DNA of 64,000 nucleotides, taken from contig CM028926.1 in assembly GCA_016801845.1 (NCBI GenBank), positions 8,592,501 through 8,656,500 of the forward strand. The letters run 5' to 3'. Positions 37,057 through 49,000 of the stretch are shown piece by piece. The notes under the pieces were generated by a model. It saw nothing but the letters and a program-made list of their open reading frames with translations, did not search any database and had not been told where the DNA came from. Each line of letters begins with the position of its first letter. The first letter of the stretch is position 1. Source of the stretch: Polydactylus sextarius. Its lineage: Eukaryota; Chordata; Actinopteri; Polynemidae. The position numbers and the translations under genes are program-made.

Positions 37057-40000
37057 TTTCATGAATAATTTTCAGAAAACAGAAAATGACAAAGGAAATA
37101 TTACCAACAAAAATGAGTGAAAACAATAACCTCGAAGTTCATGCATTGCAGTAAATGTCTGTATGGGACGAATTGCAGCAAGTAATTTTAAAGAGGTGCT
37201 TGCTCTTGTAAATTGCACTGCACCAGCTTTCTTGTTTGTTTTTTTTTGGTAGAGCAGCATCATAGGTAACCGTTTTATTTTATTTAGTATTTGTTTATTT
37301 GGTTGCAGAGGCTGAGTGTTATCTTAATTGTTGCTGTTTTCACTTAAGCATTTCTCAATTATTTTGCACCCCTGGGGGTGGAAGAAGACGTCTAAAAAAT
37401 TTCATGTTCGGTCAAATGCAAGATGTGAATCCGTCCAAAGGGGGTGCTATCCAGATCTCACTTTCAGTGTCATTAGGAAAAAACAGTAAAATAGGAAGTT
37501 GTTGATATGATCAGTGCACAAAATTTAACGCCTTGTTACTGTTACTTACAATTCATCTGAATTTAATCTATATTTGTCCAATTTCTCAAAACCAGCCTCT
37601 ATATATTTATTTAATTTTTTTTTTTTTTGACGATTGTCATGTGGTCCTTTGCGCAGCAGCATCAATGACGCAGAGTCTCTGTTAACTTGGCACACGCTGA
37701 TCAAGTGATCAACACTGTCGCTTTAAGGAAAGATCCGCTTCAAATGAATGAGGACAGATGTTACAGAAGCAGTGAATGCACGCACACGGCCTGTTTATTG
37801 TGTCGCTGTACAAATGGTGTCTCTGTTTTGGCTGTCAGTGGGCTGCTTTGTGATCTTTGAAGACGGCACAGAACTCCAGGCTGCAATTGTCGCCAGTGCT
37901 GGAGCTCTGCAATTGAACTCCCACAACCTCATCTCCTCTCACATCGATCGGAGTATTACGAGAGGGTGTATGGCATGTCGCTCTGTGAATGAGAGAGAGA
38001 GAGAGTGAGGGGGAGGGAGAGAAGGTGGCGAGGGAGGGAGGGAAAGGGACTGTAGCGTAGTCGTGTATGTCAGCCTCAGAAGCTGCGTGGGTCGCTCAGC
38101 TCCCTCACGCCATTGTTGTTGTTGTTGTGAAAAAAGGCAGAACAAAGGACTCCCCACGCTATGGAACCCTTACACCTTTGCCGGCTCAGCTGTGCCATGA
38201 TGATCACACCCTGAAGGAATGCTTTTGAAATTAGCCACATTAAGGAGCACAGCAGGCATTAACTGAGCTGGCACACAGTAAGTGACAGAGGCAAGAAGGA
38301 AACAAACTGAGGCATCACCCAAAGTCCCTCCTCATTTTTTTTTTTTTTTTTTTTTTGTGGTTCTGTTTTCCTGGGTTCATCCGCCTCCTTTTTCCGGAGA
38401 GTGGCCACTGCTGATAAGGTTTCAGTCCCTTCTCTGAAGATTTGGCGTGGACATCGCTGTGGCTTATTTGTTGAAGGGGTTGCTGTGGATACTGACAGTA
38501 GGGAGGCTGCACTGGAACTAGAGAATAGATTGAACGAGCCGCCTGCTGCAGAGAAAGCCGCTATGGAGCAAATGAAGCTGAAGCAGGCGAAGCGAACATG
38601 AGATGAGATGAGATTCACGCCGCACTTTGTGTGAAAGCTACATCCAGCGCAAGAGAGAGAAAGAGACTCAGCCCCATCTGCTTACACAGCCCCTCGCTGC
38701 ACTCCACGCCTCTTGCCAGTTCCTTCCTGGATTTTGTGCAGGAGTTGATGGAGGTGGAGGGTGTAAAGGATCAGCCCCAGCCAGATATGTTAGCATCGCA
38801 GGTCATGTGATTTCTCATGAGGGTTGGGTGAAGTGGTGGAGGGGGTCTGATAGACCCCGGAGCATCTTTTCCATTCTCTGTGACTGCGTGAATAGCGACG
38901 CCTGAATGAGAAAAAAGCAATGCGGGCAACAGTAAGTAGCAGTCAGATCTTTTGCAAGCAAGATTTCCTTCCTTTTTTATTTTCATTAACATGCAATGAA
39001 TAGATAAACAGTGAACAGATAAATAACTCAGGTTAAATTGTAAAAGAGAGAAATTTTCTTGCCCCAGAAGGAGGTTGAACAATAAACATATACATGCACC
39101 CGACTGTGAAGTACTTAGACTTTGATTTGATCAGTCCTCCCTTGCCCCTGCACACACCCCCGCCCCCACCTAGACACCTCCCCCACCTCATCATCATCAT
39201 CATCCACACTTGCTGCTGACGCCGCTTGTGTGGGTGTGTACGAACATATGAGATTCTGCGTGTGGCAGTCAAAGGGCTCTTTCCTCTCCCTGCTGAGCAC
39301 ATGAATGGGAGCAGTGTCAGAGATGGAGGTGCTGATGATTTCTGTGCTTGAAGAGAACCACAGCCAAAGCCCTTTGCCAGGGGAGTGTAGATTCTATGAC
39401 AGTGACTTCCACAAGAGTGAGGTAACTAGTGCCCACACACACATACACACACATCGACAGTGCCAGGCAACAAAAAAACCTGGTAATGTGCGATCTGTCT
39501 GCATTTATAAGGATGAGTTAAGAGAGTGGTGAATTGTAGACAGTGTTTTTAGGGTGAGGTTTATACTGTGTGTGTGTGTGTTGATTTTATTAGTGTAGTC
39601 GACCTGTTGATCGAGTGAATGAATGATTTGTCATCCTGTCCTTTTTGTTCATCTGTTTATCTGAAAAGGAGGTGTTGTCAGAGACATTAAAATAGTTCGA
39701 AAAGTTTCCTTTTCGGCCAAAAATGCACCTTTTTTTTTTTTTTTCCCCCCACGAAGCATCATCTTGTTCTCCTTGTTCAGATGTGACGCTTCAAGTCTGT
39801 CGTAATAACAAAAAGAAGCATGACTCAGTGGAGAGGAGCAGCGTGTACCTGATATTTCCAACAATCACGATGAACTCGGTGAATGGTGAAAGATAAAAAT
39901 GAATTCCAATCGTTAAAAAATGCATCTAACGCCTGATAACTTTAATTACTGTGTAAAAGGGGCTAATTACCTGTTTTAATGGATTTTTGTCTGATTGCTA

Positions 40001-43000
40001 TGAAAGTTAAACCTGCTTTTTTTGTGTCTGCTGCTTATATTTGAAACTGGTTACAGGACTTGATGCTCTCAACGAGAGATGGGATTGAATTTTTGCCGTT
40101 CTATTTTTGTCAGATTTCAGTGTAGACACCAAACGCTGTCTGTGTAATTTGAAACACTATTGTGTGTTTTATCGTGGGAGTGTCGCCGCTGCTTTTGTTT
40201 GAGCTTTGGAGGAAAAATATTTTATAGCTGTGGTTTACACAGGGCAGCGTCAGTTGTCCACGTACGATGAAGGGGCTTCGTTTTTAATCAGTCGAAACTT
40301 AAACAGTGAAATAAACAGTTTGTTTGTCTCTCCGCAGGTAATCCTGGTGCAGGTAAACCCAGGTGAGGCCTTCACTATTCGACGAGAGGATGGTCAGTAT
40401 CAGTGTATCACAGGTAAGAGCTGACGACAAAACATACATTTTATAAAACCTGTAATACATTTCTAAATGTATTTGGACCCATGTTCAGTCATTAACTATC
40501 GTAAATTTCTTCTCTGTCGCAAACTGTGTGATTCTAATCTTGACAGAAAAAACAAACAAATTAGAGCACACGCTCACCATGTCATTTTAAAAAGGCATTA
40601 GTCGGTCTCATGGTTTCAGCATCTGTTTTTATGCTGTTGAACCGTATATAAACATATGGTTTAGATTTGCTAGTTCCCCCCAAAAACAACAAGATGAATG
40701 AAATTATTTTATGCATTTCCTCAATATATGTATAGAGAGTGTGAAATGAGGAAGGAAACGTGTATTCATAGTAAGTAAAGCGAGAATAGACAGACATTCA
40801 GTGTGTGAATTTCAGTGCAGCAAGACACAAAGACAAATACTTTATTGGCTACAGGCTTCACAGAGCTGCTGAAACTCTCAAGGAAAAACGTGGCTGGTTT
40901 TGAATAACTGACGTCTATGAAAAGCCCAGAGACTTAAATGTTAAAATGGAAAATATCTAATAAACTCAACATATAAACAAATGCAAAGCCAAACTATAGG
41001 AGAGCTCTTTACTCTACATCTGTGTTTCATTGGTTAACAACATTAATGTGTCTAATTTTTCCAGCTCTAAAATGTACTAAAAACCAAATGAGATCTTCAG
41101 ATTACTGTGCATGTCGATGTAGTTACAGTAATTAAGATGCTTTTTTAAGTCTTTAATTGTCGCCTCCGCAATACTGTCATCCGACCACGTGATTGCAGCT
41201 AAAAGCGAAAGTAAACAAGTCTGATCAAGATAAAGACGTCTAATATTATAGCAACTAGGAAACATACGCTATTAATCATTACAGAGAGTATTACATTTTT
41301 TAATCTCTTTATTTCCATAAATCACCTTCACACTGATTCATTCATGTTTTAGTCACGATGCTCTGACGTAAAACAACCCGAGGGTCGTTACGTCTTTATA
41401 GCTTCCTGGTTGCTTAATGACATAATTACACCTTATGTTTCCAGCCATTATACCAGTATAGACAATGTAATGTAGCTTGGAAGAATGTGTATTGTAATAA
41501 TAATTATGATGTTATTTTCTCATTGTTTTTTATGACAACAGTACAGAATGTGCCAACCCTACATTTTATGTCATATTCTATTAAAGAAAAGAAAAAAAAA
41601 AAAACAATAGCTTTTTTTCTCATCTGTTTTTCCTGTTGATTTGACAGATGATAAAATGAACCGTGCTCCGATAGTCTATCATATTGTAAAACAGACATAT
41701 GGTATAATTACTCTGTGTTGGTAGAGGAGTGAGGGCAGAACAGCGGAGTTGGAGTAAGATGTGTTACACATATTTGTCCTGATGGCTGTCATTTCCTTCT
41801 CCTCAATTGTTGGTGAGTGTGTTGGCTTTGTGACAACAACAATGAAGTCTGGCTCCATCACGTCACTGACATTGTGATTGGGAGACAGCTGGAGTTGTTG
41901 TAGGAGGTAGAGCTGTGGGCCTGTAATTGTAAACGATTATGATCAAATGTAGTTGCCCGGGAAAACACTGATCGGAAAATGATTTGCTTTGTTCGCGGCT
42001 TGTTCCACGGACACCCCTCCGTGAGTTGACATTTCTCTGAGCTCGCAGCTGCTCATTTGTTTTTCCTTTTGAAATTTTCAATTTAATTTCATAACCAAAA
42101 AATAAAAGATGTGGGCAAAACATTTTTTTTAAAATTATTTTTATGAATGAATAGTGTTTACTACCCTGAGAGGCCACAGCAGGCAAGTGCATATATCTAA
42201 TGACCCATGTATAGACAGACTAGTGCTTAGTATCTATCTCACTGTGAATGTTTCTTATTTGCAGCTTTTGACTGTGTCTTGTGACATACATGAAAAACAA
42301 CAGGACAATGAGCCTCAGGCATCCAGGTTTAGATGATAGAGGAGCTAAAGCGGTGATGTAAAGTGATGCAGGCCAGGCAGGAAGCCATCATACAGTTTGC
42401 TCACAGTGGGGCTCTTCTCCTTGCTCCTGTCTGACTGAGCTCCCACACTGCCCCCCCCATTATGAGCTGAGTAAACCTTCCTAATAGGGAGCAAGCATAC
42501 ATAGTCTCTCCATCAGAGGAGAAACAAAGAGCTGAGAGGTGCCACATAGATCAATGTGACTGCTACTAACTGGCCTGTCACAGGGTGCGCTCATCTCTCT
42601 GTGACGTGAATAGAGGGATGACTCACCGCTCGCGGTGCAAGGAGGGAGGAAGAAGAGTATGTGTGTTTCTGTGTGTGTGAGCATGCATGTATGCTCATGT
42701 GGCTGGATGGTTTGATTTGTTGTGTGTTCACAACAACAGACTACCTCTGTTCACTTAAGTGTCTGTTATGCATATACATGCTTTCACCTTTTAACCTGAG
42801 CCTGTAACTGATGCTGTGACACTTATGCAGCCTGGATGAGCTGCTTCACACGTAGTTTTTCTAGATTTGCTCCATCCCACATCAATTTGTGTTTTCAGTC
42901 ATGTATTTTTAGCAGCTGGATGTGCGCAACTGCCTCATTTTATTGCATGACACCCTGTTTAATACAGACAGACATTCTTGTAAAGTGCAGTTTATAGAAG

Positions 43001-46000
43001 CCCTTTACTTTTTTTTTTTTTGATTGTTTGATTTGGAGGAAAGGCCTTGAGGATAATTAGAGTGACTTCTTCCTATTCACTGTCAATAAATGGAGGTTTG
43101 CGTGCTAGTGGACGTGTCGTCAGAGATTAAACCAGGACCCCAGAACTCCGAGTGTCGGGCCTTTTCTTGGCATCTGCCACTGTAGATTTGAAGGCCACAT
43201 CACTGGCACCAAGCAATGGACAACCCGATAAGCTTGATGACTGATGAGGCGATTCAGCATCAGGACTATTGGGTTGATTAGATCCACATCTTTATCTGAC
43301 TTAGCCCGTCAGTGATTCACATCACTTTGGATGATTCAGTCTCTGGTTGATGGCTGAAAGCACCGTCTAGTTCCACTGGGCTTATTGACTCTGATGTACC
43401 TTCTCCCACAAAAGCCAAGACAGCCATTCTGGCATCTCAACAGGGAGTAAAGGAGAGAGTGTGTGTGTGTTTTCAGTGTGTTAGTATGTGCATGTATACA
43501 CCAGTTTGTGTCCATGTTCCCACCGTCTCTGTCTCTGTGAGATAGTGGTTGGTTGGTCAGTCGACCCATCTTGTCTACTTGTCCCTTATCTCCGATGCCA
43601 TAGCTGTGAAACACCTCACGTCATTACTGATGGTGCTGCAGATGTGCTTAGTCTATTTTCTATCACAGGGACTTGAGGCTGTCATGTCCCCTGTGCCTGA
43701 AACTGAGCAGCCAGGATGTGCTCTGTTGAGCATCTGATCTGACACTGCGTGGGGGTGATAGAGGGTGAAGGGGTGGGGGTGTCCACACCGTCAATACACA
43801 ATGGTATAATCCACCTTGAGAAAGTTCACTGGAATTAATTTTTTTTAGGAAGTTCTGGTTCTACAATTGTGATATTTCATCTTCATTTGTCAGTTTAAGA
43901 CGAGTTAGAGTTTTTAGAACGGAGCGAAAATGGTGTCATCAAATTAAACTGCTTGAGAACTGTTAGGTGTCTGTTATACTCAGAGAGAGAAATAATTCAT
44001 ACTCTCCTTTGTCGAGCTAGGAGCATAAATTTTATGATCTGTAAATGCCTAATGTCTGGTCTTCATTTCAATGGCCTTTTTTGCAGATTAAACCCTGAAA
44101 AATATGAGACGTGATTGAGTCAGAGAAGCAAAACAATCCAAACAGGAATTTTCTCCTGAACTCCAATTTATTTCTGGCATTTGAAACAAGTAAATACGAG
44201 CATTTCTTCTTCAATCATCCTCTCAATCATTATGTTGTTTGATACTCTGCTCCTCCTCATCCCCGTCCACATCTCCCACCCCTCTTGTTATTTATTTAAC
44301 ATTGTAGCTTGTGAGTGGGCAGCAAGGACTCATAACCATCAACGTATTGTACTCCCAGCGGTCAGTCCATTACTTTACCTTCGACAGCAACATATAAAAT
44401 TGCATCGGCCTGTGCGATCGTATCCATTAAGATTAAAACCATGTGCTGAATCGTGGTACGGCGGCATGTTTCCTCACCTCCAGCACCTTCCTCCAAACAA
44501 AACTCATCACATATGGTTCACATAATTGAGCTGCAAACATCCAACACATTAGCCACATTAGCACATTATTTTTATACTCGCTGCCTCCCCCACCTGACTC
44601 CAAAGACATGTACACAAACATGTGAGTGTGGACGCACACCCAGGCGCGGTTCATTCACAGCTTCTGCAGTGAGTAGCTCTGAGAATGACTGAGCTTGTGA
44701 CTCATTCTCCCATTGCTGCGTTGATACCAAGGGGAGAGGGAGACAGGCTAAAGAGGATAATAGAAGGTGATGTGAGGGAGGGAAGAGGGTGTTGTTTTTG
44801 GAAAAAACAAAACAACTCTATTTTTTAGATTTATTTTTATAAAAAAACAACAACTTTAGTCAGGGGTGAGGTGTCTGGAACAGGGTCATTTCACATTCAC
44901 TCAGCTGTTTTTTTTTGTGTTTGTGAAATATCACCGGGTTTGTGAGGTTGTGCTTTTTGTCACAGGAGGAGACAGTGGTTTTTGAGTGGAATCGTCACAT
45001 CCTGAATGGAGCCAAATAATTCATTATATAAAGAAAAAAAGAAAAGAAAAAATCTGGCCCCCGTGGTCATGGCCCTTCTCTCTTTCCTGGGTTTATCTGG
45101 CTGAAAGCAGCTGCAGCATACGTTGTTCAGTAATAAGCACAAGCTTGAAGGTTACTGATTCCCTCCCCTCCTGTAAACGTCACTCATGCCACCGGAGGTT
45201 ACAAGAACAATGCGGATATCTTGAAATATCAGGAATTCAGACAAAGTTTATTAACACCTTTTAAAAAAATGGCTGTTCTAATTTAATCGTTGAATTGTTT
45301 ACTGTACAGCATCCGCCCTCAGGCTCTGGTTTGCTCACTGATCAACAGAGACACTGTGTGTGTGTGTGTGTGTGTGTGTCCGTCCGTCCGTCCCTCGTGC
45401 TCTATCTGCCTGGAGAGGAGGTGTTTGGATGCCAAAGGCCGTGTTGTGGAGTGGCGGTCTGGCCTGGCTCCGTAATCTGCTAATAGAACGTTACACTTAC
45501 TGCAAATTACTGGCTTCTTAATTGATGGAAGATCGTCTTTGCGTGTAAGAAAAATGTGCCACGCCACGCAAAAACACAACTGCACGCCACAGTGCCATGG
45601 CTAAACATTAACGTTACAGTTTTAACTCGCAATTAGAGCTTTTTTGTTTCATTGTCAGTTCGGTACTTAGCCTCTTTCTCCTTGCGTAGTTGTAATTATT
45701 AACCTCTGTCAGTTAATACGCTTGCCTTCCCTTGCCTGTCCTCTTTCTCCTCTTAATTTGTGGATGGAGATAATTTATTAGCGATGATTAATAATCAAGC
45801 CAGCACCATCTTTATAGGCTCCCAGTTAATCATGTCGCTATTGAGAGTTTATTGAGAGCTCCCATATGAAACCAAAGCGTCTCTCTCTCTCTACCTGTCT
45901 CACTGTTGCCCTTCTCTGACTCTGTGTGTGTGTGTCTCCATTTTTACACGCTCGTCTTCACCCAGCCAGCCTCTAGCTAGCTTGTCTTCTCCACTTCTTT

Positions 46001-49000
46001 TTCCCTCCGTATCTAATTGAGGGTTCGTTCCTACATCCGATTAAACCTGACAGTTTGCTAGGATTGTTGATGTTATTTCAGAGCCACGTCTGCCAAGTTT
46101 TCTGTGCTTTGCAGCGCGCCTCAGAAGACCCGAGTGAAGTCCCACTTGAGTTTCTTTGTTGTGATCTCTTATCCATTTTCAGATGAAACAGGGTGGGTGC
46201 TCACAGTGGTCTCACCACCCTTTACACATCTGTGGATGTGTGTGTGGACAGGTGTGTGGCCTTTGATAAGTGTTTCCCTCTGTGTTTCTCGCCCAACCTA
46301 AACAATTATCCCCATCTCCCTGGCACAACCTCGAACCCACTCTTGACTCAAACGAGCCCCGCCGGTTAAGATCGTGTCGTCTTGCCACAGGAGGAGGTGG
46401 AGGAGGAGGTCAGCACAGGTTACGTGATGTTGATGGGAGATGATGGTGTTCCCAAAGTGTTGGCCTAGCTTCTTTTCATGCTGCCAAAATGGGTAGCTTG
46501 TTTGTGGCTATTCTTGGCCTGCTGTTTTGTGGAGGAGGACTGATGTTTTTCCCGTGGCTGCTTCCTCTGGATGGCTGGCACTCCACGGCCACGTCAGCAC
46601 AACCAGTTGACTCAGGGGGGAAGGGAGGGTGGGGAGGAGGAGGAGGGGAGCCGGATCAGAAGCGGGAGGGGGATGTGGCCTTTTCTATCTGATCTCTGTC
46701 AGCACTCGTGCGTCAGTCTGATGTAAAAGAGTGGGTGTTCTCTCCAGCACCACCACCCCCCATTCTTCACCCTACCTCTCCTCTTTCTTTCTCTCTCTCT
46801 TAGGTGTGTGTGTGTGTGTGTGTGTGACCTCCATCACCCTGTGCTTTCTTTCCTCCCTTCGCTCTTTGAGCCGACACACACAAAGCCTTTCATCCTTAAC
46901 TGACAAACAATAGCATATAGGATGCTAATGTGATTTGTCAGATTTTGTCTCAGTCACCTTTAGCGTCACCTAAATCCACCGTGTGTATGCTGTGAAGAAC
47001 TGTGTATTATGTGTATATACATAATTTATTAGTCTTAAAGGTGAGGTGGACTTAATGGTACGCTCTTTGAATTCCCACTCAAATGATATTCTAATGTGAA
47101 ATCAATGAAGCCTGATCCTGTGTGGCTGCCTTCATTCAGACCGAGTTGTCCCATGCGCCCTGAATTGAGATTTTTGTGGGTGTGTGAGGGCAAAAAGGTA
47201 GGAATATTCACAACCAGGCAGAGAAATGACTCATTTCCTAGCACTCCTCTGGCTCTTCGCCCTTTTGAATTCATCAGAAGAGGCCTCGCTGCTATCTGTC
47301 GTGTCCAATGAAGTTTATTGCCGGTAGACTAATGCAGTATGTTCCCAATGATTTTTATACCAACGGAAAGTGATGAATTATGAGACTGTCTGACATTAGA
47401 TTGTAACAATTAAAAGACATTTTTAAAAAGAGTGCGTCTTGTCTCCCACAGCACACGCTAACTAGAGCAGCCGCGGTGACAGTGTTGAGATACATCTGTT
47501 TGACTCATTTATTTTTAAATGGGAATTTTGTTCTTGTGCGTTTGAAATATGATCCAGGTTTAATATGTAATTCAAGCCTGTGCCAACCTGAATTTTTGAG
47601 ACAATTTTATTACATTATTTCTGTTATTAAAAATGTGTCGCTGCTTACAAAATATATCATATTACAGTGACAGAACACCAGGTCAAACATTTCGTCTCTA
47701 TCTGCTTCAGGTCGGCTCTGTTTAATTAATTCACACTTTACCAATGGGAGCCACTGTACTATAAATCTAGTAAATAACAAATTATGAGCATTTAGTTCAA
47801 TAACGCCCCGTCCCTGCAGGGGTGGGATAACAGCGATTAGTCAAAAAAAAAAAAACAGTAGCAGAGTGAAATGTGTTTTTACTTCCCTGTTTACAGAGTC
47901 AGTGTTTGATTTGTCCACTGTTGGCTGCTGCTGAAACGTGGCACAGCAACATGACGGACTGTGGAAGACGAACTGCTCCCTATTTATATCCCTAGATATA
48001 AAGCTCAGAGATGACGAAAACATTCAATGAAAACATAATAGATTTTAATTAATTTCTGTACATATGTCCCTTTATTCCTACATCCTGGACCTTTTGAAAT
48101 ATCATATTTTTATTGGATGTTACCATTTAGTGCCATCCTGGAGACAAATGCTACAGATGTTTCCTGTAGTTTCTTCACAATAAAAGCCTAATTGAGGCTC
48201 AATAATGGATTTTTTTTTTTTTTAGATCAAGCAGCAGAGGGAAATAGATTTTGGTTTGCAGCAGTTACTTAACACAGTTTCAGTAGGATGCAGAGGAGAA
48301 GATCAGAAAAGTGCTGTGGCTGAAAGTAAGAAAAACTCTGCAAGCCACAGATTCTTACACAAGATACAAAAATACTCACAAAAACGTATCATGTATCAAA
48401 ACAACAAGACCTGGCGGAGGATTGGAAAGGGGCATTGTTTAGCTCTATGATACCGTTGGCTGAGATGGTTGAACCCTATTGCAAAGTTGTTGTCAAACCA
48501 TATGGTCATGGTACAAATCGGTGCCTCACAAAATTGTATAAGAAACACCAGGTTTGGATTTGAGTCCCTTTACAAATAAACAGTAGTTTGTTGCTTGTCC
48601 AATTGTGAACTCTGGACTTGAGGTTTATGCTCAGTTATTTTATTACGTGAAGCAAAAACGAATTCAGTCTAATACATTGTTCCTTCGATAAATCCCGCCT
48701 CCATGAGAGTTATAAAGAAACTGTTTTAGGGAGGTGTTGATGCAACTGTATTAGTTTTGAAGGTTGTAGTTTACGATGCTGTGAATGTAATAATATAGTC
48801 GCACTGAGAAGTGTCTCTAATATATAGTCTACCTTCAGTAGTAATAGGGTGGATAAAATATGAAATGGGTTGGATATTTGTAATACGATACAACAGCACC
48901 ACAAACTTTACGTCTTCATAGAGATCATAAACTTCTTTAAACCTGTCTCCACAATAAGTCAACTTTATAAGCTTCACAGAGGTGCAGTGTAATGCAGCGC

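Noticed and set aside
46391..46469. Acceptor-like CAG followed by an open frame EEVEEEVSTGYVMLMGDD ending in TAG, considered as an alternative terminal exon
   Set aside because: The frame does not fit the phase of the preceding fndc3a exon (40413, phase 1). In the correct phase it reads poly-Gly and soon stops.
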